From: Bacteroidales bacterium
GTDB lineage: Bacteria > Bacteroidota > Bacteroidia > Bacteroidales > UBA932
Assembly: GCA_015060455.1 (NCBI GenBank)
Contig: SUYM01000007.1
Coordinates: 1 to 64,000, forward strand
DNA length: 64,000 nt
Reading direction: 5' to 3'
The position numbers were made by a program, and so were the translations under genes. The notes beneath the pieces are model-generated. The model was not told where the DNA came from. It worked only from the letters and a program-made list of their open reading frames with translations, and ran no database searches. Positions 1-7,365 of the stretch are shown piece after piece (within the stretch, counting starts at the first letter, position 1; every line of letters starts with the position of its first letter).

Positions 1-68
1 TCCTTCTCAGAGAGAGGTAGCAGATTTTGCCATGCCTCTAGTGCTTTCTTTATGTTTAAATACTTCAT
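1..68 (-). CDS. N-terminus of a Fic-family-like protein (partial)
   Basis: An open reading frame starts with ATG at 68 and runs off the left edge, giving only 22 residues that begin MKYLNIKKALEAWQ and end PLSEK. This pattern resembles the N-terminus of Fic/DOC proteins, which AMPylate or otherwise modify target proteins, but the HPFxxGNG motif would lie outside the window. A TATATTTG promoter box lies 27 bases upstream, which supports the start. The assignment rests on a short resemblance only. Confidence 0.4.
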   Translation of the reverse strand, partial: MKYLNIKKALEAWQNLLPLSEK

Positions 69-94
69 AACGCATTCGTTCTTTACAAACGCTA

Positions 95-102
95 CAAATA
101 TA
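95..102 (-). promoter_or_regulatory. Bacteroidota -7 box (TATATTTG)
   Basis: On the minus strand this reads TATATTTG, an exact match to the TAnnTTTG -7 element of the Bacteroidota primary sigma factor. It is placed to transcribe the partial gene that starts at 68. Confidence 0.5.
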
Positions 103-317
103 TTAAAAAGTTGCGAAAAAGGTTATATACATACAACCTTTTCTGTGATTTTTTGTTCAAGGTGGGTTTGTCTGTTGAATGGGATGATGTTGAAATCTTG
201 CCCTTTTTGCCATCAAAAAATATCTTCGGTGTTCACGCGGTGTTCACGGACCCCGAAATCGCATGAAAATCGAGGGAAGTCAGCAACTTGATTTCAGATA
301 TGAAAGTTCCCTAACAA

Positions 318-350
318 CAAAAAAGCACTCACGAAAATTTCGTAAGTGCT
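318..350 (-). terminator. Intrinsic terminator behind the tRNA-end copy
   Basis: On the minus strand AGCACT-t-ACGAAA pairs with TTTCGT-g-AGTGCT, followed by six U. It sits just downstream of the duplicated tRNA-Met 3' end at 362-378. This is where the terminator of a complete tRNA gene would be expected. Confidence 0.7.
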
Positions 351-361
351 TGATTTTCAAG

Positions 362-378
362 TAGCGGGACGCAGGATG
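362..378 (-). other. 17-bp copy of the tRNA-Met 3' end (att-like scar)
   Basis: These bases repeat the last 17 bases (3' end of the gene plus one flanking base) of tRNA-Met at 641-657. Identity stops abruptly on both sides. A displaced tRNA 3' end followed by its own terminator is the classic trace of a tyrosine-recombinase element integrating into a tRNA gene. The roughly 260 bases between the copies hold no integrase. A decayed tandem tRNA duplicate is the alternative. Confidence 0.5.
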
Positions 379-607
379 TTTCAGTCGCCCGGAGGGCTCC
401 TTCTAATCCTTTCGGTCCGGTCGCATGGTACCCAAGAAAGCCGTGTGGGGAATCCCTGTGATGTTTCTGGTTATGGAACCGTCAGGCCACCGGTCGCTGC
501 GCTCCCTGTCTGTCCACCGTCGTTTCCGTCGCTTTGAAAGCAAGCTTTCAGCGCCCGAAACGCCAATGTCCAGGCCCGTCGGGGCGTGGCCTGCCGGGTA
601 TATAAAC
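379..607. other. Non-coding stretch between the two tRNA-end copies
   Basis: This stretch looks more G+C-rich than its flanks. No convincing gene was found. It contains a 16-base palindrome near 535-550 (TGAAAGC-AA-GCTTTCA) and several shorter inverted repeats such as GGCC-rich pairs at 575-595. It may be the remnant of an integrated element or of a degenerate tRNA. Confidence 0.35.
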
Positions 608-633
608 GAAAAAAAACACAGCGGTTTGCTGTG
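608..633 (-). terminator. tRNA-Met terminator
   Basis: On the minus strand CACAGC pairs with GCTGTG around a short loop and is followed by eight U. It lies 9 bases beyond the 3' end of tRNA-Met and would end the Gln-Met tRNA transcript. Confidence 0.75.
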
Positions 634-641
634 CTTTCTTG

Positions 642-715
642 TAGCGGGACGCAGGATTGAACTGCGGACCTCATGATTATGAATCATGCGCTCTAACCAG
701 CTGAGCTATCCCGCC
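642..715 (-). tRNA. tRNA-Met (anticodon CAT)
   Basis: A full cloverleaf can be folded: acceptor GGCGGGA/TCCCGCT, D arm GCTC/GAGC, anticodon stem CATGA/TCATG around loop TTCATAA, and T arm CGCAG/CTGCG with TTCAATC. Anticodon CAT means elongator Met, although a lysidine-modified Ile tRNA cannot be excluded by eye. It is probably cotranscribed after tRNA-Gln. Confidence 0.9.
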
Positions 716-733
716 ATTATGTTTCAGAACTTG

Positions 734-804
734 TTGAGATAGAAGGACTCGAACCCTCACTGACAGAGCCAGAATCTGTAGTGCTACCATTACACCATAT
801 CTCA
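734..804 (-). tRNA. tRNA-Gln (anticodon CTG)
   Basis: The acceptor TGAGATA/TATCTCA has the weak U1-A72 pair typical of Gln tRNAs. The anticodon stem ACAGA/TCTGT holds loop TTCTGGC, and the T loop is TTCGAGT. Anticodon CTG reads CAG codons. It lies 18 bases upstream of tRNA-Met on the same strand. Confidence 0.9.
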
Positions 805-937
805 ATTTGGCTTCCCGTTTCTGAAATTGGGACTGCAAAGGTATAAAGTTTTACGGACTTTGCAAAATATTTTTCAAAAAATAAATGATTATCCGCAAAC
901 GGTGCAGAAAAACTCACCTGATTACAATCTATAATCT

Positions 938-1020
938 CATCCGGGATTTGGGTACGTTTTTCCGGATGAACATTGGAAATTTCGCTTCTCATCCGGGTTT
1001 CGGGGGTTGTTTTCCGGATG
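938..1020. repeat. Two direct copies of a CATCCGG...CCGGATG hairpin
   Basis: Copies at 938-968 and 990-1020 share the order CATCCGGG, a T/G-rich centre, then TTTCCGGATG. Each folds on itself through a 7-bp stem. They resemble the REP hairpins near the transposase at 38.6 kb in size and layout but not in sequence. Confidence 0.5.
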
Positions 1021-1178
1021 AAAACGTAATATTGTGGTTGGCGTCAGCAAGGTGTGGCGTCGAGATGCACAGCAGAGGCCTCCATTTGACCCTGTTCCGG
1101 TATGACGGCTCGGCATGACGATGAGAGGCATAGTGCGAAAACACAGAAAAACTGCACTAGGCACACTTCAAAACGAAG

Positions 1179-1217
1179 AGACCTGCAGCAGTTTGCATAT
1201 GTTTTTGCTGCAGGTCT
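1179..1217. repeat. 12-bp-stem hairpin
   Basis: AGACCTGCAGCA (1179-1190) and TGCTGCAGGTCT (1206-1217) are exact inverted repeats around a 15-base loop. There is no U tract, so it is not a clear terminator. It lies inside the 393-bp element. Confidence 0.6.
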
Positions 1218-1308
1218 ACCGGAACTGCTGCCGGGTTATTATAATTCGGGATGCCACGGCACTCAATGCGGATAATCAGTAAAAAATATCAAGAAAGATT
1301 CTCAACTC

Positions 1309-2694
1309 CTACTGCCCACGGAAAAGGGAGCGGCAGAGGGCTGGGACATCTGAGACCTTGATGACCTCGATAGTTCCAAGGGTCTGCTGGCCGACGCCTT
1401 CGAGGCTGCTGTAGGATGAGACGAAAATTTTCCTGAAACCCAGGCGGGCGGCCTCGATCACGCGGCGGTCAGTCTGCGCGACAGGGCGTATTTCGCCGCT
1501 GAGACCGACTTCGCCGGCAAAGCAGACGTCAGAAGGGATGGGAAAATCGAAGTTGGAGGACAGCACGGCGCTGATGACTGCCAGGTCGCAGGCAGGGTCG
1601 CTTACTTTCAGACCGCCGGCCATATTGAGAAAGACATCCTTGACACCGAGTTTGAAGCCGGCCCTCTTTTCCAGGACTGCCAGAAGCATATTCAGGCGGC
1701 GGACATCAAAGCCGGTTGCGCTACGCTGAGGGGTGCCGTATGCCGCGGAACTCACCAGGGACTGCACCTCGATAAGGAAGGGCCTCGTGCCGTCAAGCAT
1801 GGCGCTGACTGCCACACCGCTCAGACCTTCCTCGTGCATCGGTATGAGCATCTCTGACGGGTTGCTTACCTCACGCAGACCCTTGCCGGTCATCTCGAAC
1901 ACAGCGAGTTCAGATGTGGAGCCGAAACGGTTCTTGATGCTGCGCAGGAGCCTGTATGTGCCTCTGTTGTCTCCCTCAAACTGCAAGACGACATCGACGA
2001 TATGTTCCAATATCTTAGGGCCGGCGATGCTTCCCTCCTTGGTGATATGCCCTATCAGAATCACCGGGACACCCGTATCCTTTGCGAAACGCAGCAGCAG
2101 GGCGGCAGTCTCCTTGATCTGGGTGACTGAACCCGGTGACGATTCGACATTCTGCGAATACATTGTCTGCACCGAATCCACCACCATCAGATCCGGCCTG
2201 ATCTCGCGTGCCTCCTTAATGATATTTTCCATCAGGGTCTCGCTGTATATAAGACAGCCGGCATCATCTCCTCCGATGCGCGCCGCCCTGAGTTTCACCT
2301 GCTTGGCACTCTCCTCTCCGGTCACATACAACGTCTTGAGGGAAGGACAATGAAGCGGTATCTGCAATGACAAAGTGGATTTTCCTATACCGGGTTCGCC
2401 ACCGATAAGCACCAGAGAGCCCTCCACAAGACCTCCTCCGAGGATTCGGTCCATCTCGGAATTGTTCAGGGATATCCTCTGCTCATGAGACGAGTCTATA
2501 TCCGCCAACGGCATCGGCCTGCAAGATGCTCCCGGCACATTGACTGCCTGAGCCACAGCCTTCCTCCCTGTCGCCACCGTCTCCTCTACCATAGTATTCC
2601 ACTCTCCGCATGCAGGACACCTTCCCATCCACTTAGGACTCTCATTTCCGCACTCCTTGCAGAACCATACACTTTTTGTCTTCACTGCCACCAT
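1309..2694 (-). CDS. radA: DNA repair protein RadA
   Basis: RadA is a RecA-like ATPase that drives branch migration of recombination intermediates. An N-terminal zinc finger has two CxxC pairs (CKECG, CPACG) within the first 35 residues. The Walker A motif GGEPGIGKST follows at about residue 100. The RadA-specific KNRFG motif is at about 250. A Lon-protease-like domain forms the C-terminus. The length of about 461 residues is usual for the family. The start was taken at MVAVKTKSVWFC rather than four codons upstream because RadA proteins normally begin shortly before the zinc finger. It stands alone on the minus strand, downstream of the 65-residue cysteine-rich gene. Confidence 0.95.
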   Translation of the reverse strand: MVAVKTKSVWFCKECGNESPKWMGRCPACGEWNTMVEETVATGRKAVAQAVNVPGASCRPMPLADIDSSHEQRISLNNSEMDRILGGGLVEGSLVLIGGEPGIGKSTLSLQIPLHCPSLKTLYVTGEESAKQVKLRAARIGGDDAGCLIYSETLMENIIKEAREIRPDLMVVDSVQTMYSQNVESSPGSVTQIKETAALLLRFAKDTGVPVILIGHITKEGSIAGPKILEHIVDVVLQFEGDNRGTYRLLRSIKNRFGSTSELAVFEMTGKGLREVSNPSEMLIPMHEEGLSGVAVSAMLDGTRPFLIEVQSLVSSAAYGTPQRSATGFDVRRLNMLLAVLEKRAGFKLGVKDVFLNMAGGLKVSDPACDLAVISAVLSSNFDFPIPSDVCFAGEVGLSGEIRPVAQTDRRVIEAARLGFRKIFVSSYSSLEGVGQQTLGTIEVIKVSDVPALCRSLFRGQ

Positions 2695-2785
2695 AATCCA
2701 AAACATTCATTTATCCGGTCCCAAAGATAAAAAAAGATATTGAACCTTCCGGAACAATATCTTCTCTTTCTCTATGAGAAATAAA

Positions 2786-2983
2786 TTACTCTGCTACAGC
2801 AGTGCTGTCGCATGAAGCGCAAAGTGCAGTTGAATCGCAACCGCCAGCGCAGTCAGCGCATGAACCTGAGCAAACTTCCTCTACTACAGTTTCCTCAACA
2901 GCCTCAGCAGGCTTGTTAGCGAACAAGAAATATGCACCTACGCCAAGAGCGATCACTACGAGTGCCCAAATTACCTTCTTCAT
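2786..2983 (-). CDS. Small membrane-anchored cysteine-rich protein, function unknown
   Basis: This 65-residue protein begins with lysines and a hydrophobic segment (about residues 4-22, VIWALVVIALGVGAYFLF). An acidic stretch follows, then a tail with six cysteines, CSGSCADCAGGCD and LCASC. The segment could be a signal anchor with the cysteine cluster on the outer face, possibly binding a metal or forming disulfides. It has its own strong promoter at 3026-3057. I do not recognise a named family. The clean start, promoter and composition support a real gene. Confidence 0.65.
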   Translation of the reverse strand: MKKVIWALVVIALGVGAYFLFANKPAEAVEETVVEEVCSGSCADCAGGCDSTALCASCDSTAVAE

Positions 2984-3025
2984 GATAGTTTAAAATTTAA
3001 GGGTTATACAAAAAACAATATAGCG

Positions 3026-3057
3026 CAAACATAGGTATAAATTTTCAAAATAGCAAA
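3026..3057 (-). promoter_or_regulatory. Promoter TTTG-N20-TATGTTTG
   Basis: On the minus strand, TTTG (3057-3054) precedes TATGTTTG (3033-3026) by 20 bases. This matches the Bacteroidota -33/-7 pair. It drives the small cysteine-rich gene that starts 43 bases downstream. Confidence 0.65.
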
Positions 3058-3069
3058 TCGAAACTGTGG

Positions 3070-3561
3070 TCATCTGTCCAGTTCGAAAACTTCCATGTCA
3101 TGGATGCGCCCGCCGTCAATATGGAACCGCAATGCTGTCCTGACCAGATGAAATCCCTGCAAACCCGCCGCTCCCGGATTGATTACCAACATATTACGCT
3201 TATTGTCGCGGACAACTTTCAGGATATGCGAATGTCCGCATACGAAAATATCAGGCCGATATGTATCTATCAACTGGCGCGCCCGCGGGTCATATCTGCC
3301 GGGGTATCCGCCTACATGCGTCATCAGCACCCTCATCCCTTCACATTCAAAAAAGCGATGCAGGGGATGGGTATATCTCAAATCATGATTATCACAATTC
3401 CCTGCCACACCGACAAGCGGCTTGAAACCCGCTATTTCCTCAGCAAGTTCCATCCCTCCTCCAAAATCTCCCGCATGCCATATCTGATCAACCGGCGCAA
3501 AAAAGTCACGGAACTCCTTTGAAAACACCCCGTGTGTATCTGAAATCAAACCTATGTACAT
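3070..3561 (-). CDS. YfcE/MJ0936-type metallophosphoesterase
   Basis: A 163-residue calcineurin-like phosphoesterase of the single-domain YfcE/MJ0936 group, which hydrolyses phosphodiesters with two metal ions. Metal-binding motifs appear in order: SDTHG near residue 7, HAGDFGG near 30, GNCD near 54, THVGG near 81 and CGHSH near 109. Physiological substrates of this group are poorly known. It is divergent from rsmE. Confidence 0.88.
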   Translation of the reverse strand: MYIGLISDTHGVFSKEFRDFFAPVDQIWHAGDFGGGMELAEEIAGFKPLVGVAGNCDNHDLRYTHPLHRFFECEGMRVLMTHVGGYPGRYDPRARQLIDTYRPDIFVCGHSHILKVVRDNKRNMLVINPGAAGLQGFHLVRTALRFHIDGGRIHDMEVFELDR

Positions 3562-3576
3562 ATCCGCAAAATTATG

Positions 3577-3584
3577 TATTTTTG
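3577..3584 (+). promoter_or_regulatory. -7 box (TATTTTTG) for rsmE
   Basis: An exact TAnnTTTG match ending 19 bases before the chosen rsmE start. It sits in the short gap between two divergent genes. Confidence 0.5.
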
Positions 3585-3603
3585 TGCGTTAAACGCTCGC
3601 AAG

Positions 3604-4326
3604 ATGGAACTTTTTTACTCAAAAGACATAGATGCAGGCATCTGCCGCCTGGACCACGATGAATCAGGACACTGCATCAAGGTGCTCAGACACAAATGCG
3701 GCGACCAAATCAATGTCATTGACGGATGCGGCACATTACACACCTGCAAAATAACGTCGGACAGCCACAAGGCGGTGGAGGCGGTCATCCTGAAAAGCGA
3801 GGAAAACTGGGGCAGCCACCCCTACAACCTCCATCTGGCAGTCTGCCCGACCAAGAACAACGACCGCTATGAGTGGTTTGCTGAAAAGGCATGCGAAATC
3901 GGCTTCGACACCCTCAGTCCCATCATCGGAGAGCATTCCGAAAGGCGCGTTCTTAAAATCCAAAGAGTGGAAAAGATCCTTGTCAGCGCAGCAAAGCAGT
4001 CTCTGAAAGCCACGGTCCCGACAGTCAACGAACCGGCAAGCGTGCTTGAATTCATCAGAAGCGCCGCAGAAACCGACGCCTTGAAACTCATCGCCTATTG
4101 CTTTGAGGATGAAGAGACTCCGAGAAGAAGCATAAAGCAGATGCTTGACTCCTATCATGGATCAGAAATCATCGTCATGATAGGTCCGGAAGGCGATTTC
4201 TCAGAAAAGGAAGCCCGCACGGCCATGGAGGCAGGCTTCATCCCCGTCCACCTCGGCCAGTCACGGCTGAGAACAGAAACAGCCGCTCTGACCGCGGCTG
4301 CTGCAACATATTTCCGTTATATGTAA
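3604..4326 (+). CDS. rsmE: 16S rRNA (uracil-1498-N3)-methyltransferase RsmE
   Basis: RsmE methylates U1498 of 16S rRNA in the decoding centre using S-adenosylmethionine. The protein has a PUA-like N-terminal half (HCIKVLRHK, residues 20-28). Its SPOUT-fold C-terminal half carries the knot motifs MIGPEGDFSEKE and LGQSRLRTETA. The length of 240 residues is normal. The ATG at 3604 was preferred over the upstream ATG at 3574 because the protein then begins MELFYSKD, as RsmE proteins do, and the -7 box falls upstream. It converges with trmB. Confidence 0.93.
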   Translation: MELFYSKDIDAGICRLDHDESGHCIKVLRHKCGDQINVIDGCGTLHTCKITSDSHKAVEAVILKSEENWGSHPYNLHLAVCPTKNNDRYEWFAEKACEIGFDTLSPIIGEHSERRVLKIQRVEKILVSAAKQSLKATVPTVNEPASVLEFIRSAAETDALKLIAYCFEDEETPRRSIKQMLDSYHGSEIIVMIGPEGDFSEKEARTAMEAGFIPVHLGQSRLRTETAALTAAAATYFRYM

Positions 4327-4345
4327 ACGTCTGAACCCAAGGAGA

Positions 4346-5170
4346 CTACCCTTCCGGATAGAATTTCGATGCCACCGCCAGACCTGACGGTATCACAAAA
4401 TGATGATTTTCGCCCTTCCATGTATCCTCATCCCACTGAGGACTGACATATGGACCGTCATGATCCGCCAGAAATGACAGATATGTGATAGGGAATCCCT
4501 GAGCGAGATACTGGGACTCATAGAAAGTCTGCACCTGGAACAGCGCATCCACTGCATCGCGGCCGCACAGGGACGACAGTCCGCTTTCATACAGACGCTC
4601 CCTGTCCTGACCATAGATGTCCGTCGCACAAGCAAGTATCTTCAGACCGTTCTGCTCGGCCATAGCACGCGAATACTCATGCAGATAACGGCTGTCAGTC
4701 TTCAGATGGACTATACCTCCGGGTTTGAGGAAATTCCTGTAACGGGACATGAAAAGCGGCGCTGTGAGCCTCTTCTTCTCGCGTCCTATCTGCGGGTCTG
4801 CAAAAGTTATCCACACCTCGGACACCTCTCCCGGAGCAAACAGAGATTCTATGAATTCGATGCGGCTACGTACAAAGCCCACATTCGTCAACCCGTGCTC
4901 CTCGGCATATTTCGCACCCTTCCACAGGCGGGCACCCTTGATGTCTATACCTATATAATTGAAGGCAGGATTTCTTTCCGCAAGGTCAATGGTATAATCT
5001 CCCTTGCCACAACCCAATTCAAGAACTATCGGCTTGTCGTTTCCGAAGAAGTCGCGGCCCCAGTTGCCTTTCAGCGGGTGGTCGCAGTGCAGCACCTCAG
5101 AGGTGGCAGGCTGGATCAGACACCGGAAGGTCTCGTTCTCACGGAATTTTCTTAGTTTATCCTTTCCCAT
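4346..5170 (-). CDS. trmB: tRNA (guanine-N7-)-methyltransferase TrmB
   Basis: TrmB makes m7G46 in the variable loop of tRNAs. The SAM-binding motif LELGCGKGDYTIDLA is near residue 52. GIDIKGARLW follows, and the family motif WITFADPQ is near residue 118. It has 274 residues, somewhat longer than short bacterial TrmBs, with a C-terminal tail (HHFVIPSGL) seen in Bacteroidales versions. It is the last gene of the trxA-led operon, 3 bases after the ricT-like gene. Confidence 0.92.
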   Translation of the reverse strand: MGKDKLRKFRENETFRCLIQPATSEVLHCDHPLKGNWGRDFFGNDKPIVLELGCGKGDYTIDLAERNPAFNYIGIDIKGARLWKGAKYAEEHGLTNVGFVRSRIEFIESLFAPGEVSEVWITFADPQIGREKKRLTAPLFMSRYRNFLKPGGIVHLKTDSRYLHEYSRAMAEQNGLKILACATDIYGQDRERLYESGLSSLCGRDAVDALFQVQTFYESQYLAQGFPITYLSFLADHDGPYVSPQWDEDTWKGENHHFVIPSGLAVASKFYPEG

Positions 5171-5173
5171 AGA

Positions 5174-6313
5174 CTACTCAGACTTTTGAGGCTTGCGGTT
5201 GCGGTTATTGCGTTTCTTCTTGCGTTTGCGGGCCTCGTCAAAACGTGTGATGGAATCATCGCCCACAGCACTCACAAACTCCGGTGCAGCAGGCGCCACA
5301 TCGCTCTTGAGCGACTCCGGTTTCTCACCACGACGGTTCATCCTGATTATCTCCCAGACATCCTCTGCCGACAACGGATAAAGATTGGCCAGCGAGGTCG
5401 AATCGTATGAGAAATACATGGTTTCGCTGAGAATATCCGTCTTCATCAGATAGGCAAGGCCATCCTCGAACTCCAATGGATTATGAACCTTAGGAATACG
5501 GGACTGCGCATCCATATAGACCGCCGTCTCATAATTAAGACAGCATTTGAGTTTGCCGCACTGACCTGCAAGTTTCTGAGGATTGAGCGAGAGGTCCTGA
5601 ACACGGGCAGCAGAGGTGGTTATGGACTGGAACGAAGATATATAGTTCGAGCAGCAGAGTTCTCGTCCGCAGACTCCCAGGCCACCGATAAGACCGGCCT
5701 CCTGACGCGCACCGATCTGCTTCATCTCGATCCTGATGCGGAACTCCTCTGCAAACACCTTGATAAGTTGACGGAAATCCACACGGCCGTCTGCAATATA
5801 ATAGAAAATAGCCTTGGTGCCGTCGCCCTGAAACTCCACATCACCTATTTTCATCTCCAGTTCGAGTTCCTCGGCTATCTGACGTGAGCGTATCATCACA
5901 TCATGCTCACGCGCAATCGCCTCCTGCCACTTCTCAATATCGAAAAGTTTTGCCTTACGATATATCTTCTTGAACTCAAATGTCTCAGGATTGATCTTCT
6001 TGCACTTCATCTGATGGGCCACCATAGGACCTTCAAGGGTCACGATTCCCAGATCATGACCGCTTGCTGCCTCCACGATCACAAGGTCCCCGGTCTTGAG
6101 ACTCTGACCCGAGGCATTACGATATATACCCTTTCGGGTATTCTTGAAACGGACCTCGAAATAGTCCTTATACTGTTCCTGGCTGATTCCCTGCAACCAG
6201 TCATATACTTCAAGTTTGCAACATCCCGGACGATAGGTGCACACAGCCTCTCCCCCTTCCGTACGCTCCACCACACATCCGCGGGAGCAATCATATCTTC
6301 TTGACTCCATCAT
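5174..6313 (-). CDS. PSP1-domain regulatory iron-sulfur protein, RicT (YaaT)-like
   Basis: A 379-residue protein of the PSP1/RicT family. In Bacillus, RicT (YaaT) works with RicA and RicF in an Fe-S complex that promotes RNase Y activity. Visible signatures are GIYRN and LVIVEAASGHDLGIV in the N-terminal half, and the cysteine pattern CGRELCC and CGKLKCCLNYE around residues 220-260 that holds the cluster. An additional N-terminal CSRGC and a basic C-terminal tail (KRKKKRNNRNRK) suggest RNA contact. It overlaps holB by 4 bases (ATGA). Confidence 0.88.
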   Translation of the reverse strand: MMESRRYDCSRGCVVERTEGGEAVCTYRPGCCKLEVYDWLQGISQEQYKDYFEVRFKNTRKGIYRNASGQSLKTGDLVIVEAASGHDLGIVTLEGPMVAHQMKCKKINPETFEFKKIYRKAKLFDIEKWQEAIAREHDVMIRSRQIAEELELEMKIGDVEFQGDGTKAIFYYIADGRVDFRQLIKVFAEEFRIRIEMKQIGARQEAGLIGGLGVCGRELCCSNYISSFQSITTSAARVQDLSLNPQKLAGQCGKLKCCLNYETAVYMDAQSRIPKVHNPLEFEDGLAYLMKTDILSETMYFSYDSTSLANLYPLSAEDVWEIIRMNRRGEKPESLKSDVAPAAPEFVSAVGDDSITRFDEARKRKKKRNNRNRKPQKSE

Positions 6314-7365
6314 ACACTTAAAAACATACGGTTGACCAGGTCACAGAACACTATCTTGGAACTTACATTCCTGTCGATCATGGCCACCGCCTTCTCTAAA
6401 TTTGTTATCGTTCTGGAACAGAAGGTCTTTGCAACCTTACCCGCCATTCCATTATAAAACTCCGCCTCCTGCTCCGCCACACCGGCAATCTGAGGCATAT
6501 TCTGCTGGATCATGAATATCTTTCTGATACAATCCGCCGCAAAGGTACAAAAACCTTTCTGTTTTTCACGGGAATCCAAAGCCGACATCACCTCGGAGCA
6601 GTCCAATGCTCCCATAAGGTCCCTCGATGTCAAGGCGTTCATAAGGTCCATGAAGAGATCCATCGAACGGTTATAGTCCTCCCTGTCACCCTGCGGTCTG
6701 AGGGCCTCCACCCGGGCAGCCTCATCCTTGTCCAGAGGCATGAGCCTCACACTCTGGCAACGTGAGAATATGGTCTGCAACACCTTCTCCGGAGCATGGG
6801 TTATGAACATGAATATCGTCTTCTGAGGCGGCTCCTCAACCATTTTCAAAAGCCTGTTGGCGGTCTCCTGGTTCATCTTCTCCGGAAGATAGAAGATCAC
6901 GGCCTTATAACCGTCCATGACCGGAGCCAAAGAAAGTCTGCTGATGATGGATTTAGCCTCCGCAACTGCAATAAGGCCGGTCTTGCTCTCTATTCCGATC
7001 GCCCTTTGAAGGTCCGCCTCCGAAAAATACGGGTCCGCCAGCACCAGTTCCCTCCAATATTGGAGATATGACTCAGATGTCGGGGTTTTATCGGACACCT
7101 TAGGTCCCTTGTTCACAGGAAAGACGAAATGAACGTCAGGATGGATCAGTTTGCTCATCTGACGGCACGACTGACAGACTCCGCAGGAATCCCCGCCGGA
7201 AGGATTGGCGCAATTGAGATATTGGATATACGCCAAAGCAAGAGGCAGCGCCCCACAGCCTTCGTTTTCATACAGAAGCATGGCATGTGCCACTCTCCCG
7301 CTGTCAGCCATCGAAGCCATCGACCTGATGACAGAAGCATTTCCTATTATATCCGCAAATCTCAT
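6310..7365 (-). CDS. holB: DNA polymerase III subunit delta'
   Basis: The delta' subunit belongs to the clamp-loader complex that opens the sliding clamp. The 351-residue protein shows the zinc-binding cysteines CANPSGGDSCGVCQSC near residue 52, the HPDVHFV segment, and the AAA+ motifs KMVEEPPQKTIF and FSRCQSVRL. The Walker A is degenerate, as is usual in delta'. Its ATG overlaps the stop of the prenyl synthase gene (TAATG), and its end overlaps the ricT-like gene, so the three are translationally coupled. Confidence 0.9.
   Translation of the reverse strand: MRFADIIGNASVIRSMASMADSGRVAHAMLLYENEGCGALPLALAYIQYLNCANPSGGDSCGVCQSCRQMSKLIHPDVHFVFPVNKGPKVSDKTPTSESYLQYWRELVLADPYFSEADLQRAIGIESKTGLIAVAEAKSIISRLSLAPVMDGYKAVIFYLPEKMNQETANRLLKMVEEPPQKTIFMFITHAPEKVLQTIFSRCQSVRLMPLDKDEAARVEALRPQGDREDYNRSMDLFMDLMNALTSRDLMGALDCSEVMSALDSREKQKGFCTFAADCIRKIFMIQQNMPQIAGVAEQEAEFYNGMAGKVAKTFCSRTITNLEKAVAMIDRNVSSKIVFCDLVNRMFLSV

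Larger units (their letters stand above)
886..1278. repeat. 393-bp non-coding element with inverted ends TGATTATCCGC
   Basis: The left end reads TGATTATCCGC-N5-GTGCAG. The right end, read inward from the other strand, is TGATTATCCGC-N5-GTGCCG. The same bipartite end motif bounds a second element at 43849-44058. The interior has no credible gene. It holds two CATCCGG..CCGGATG hairpins and one long-stem hairpin. It looks like a non-autonomous mobile element (MITE-like) lying between tRNA-Gln and radA. Confidence 0.5.
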
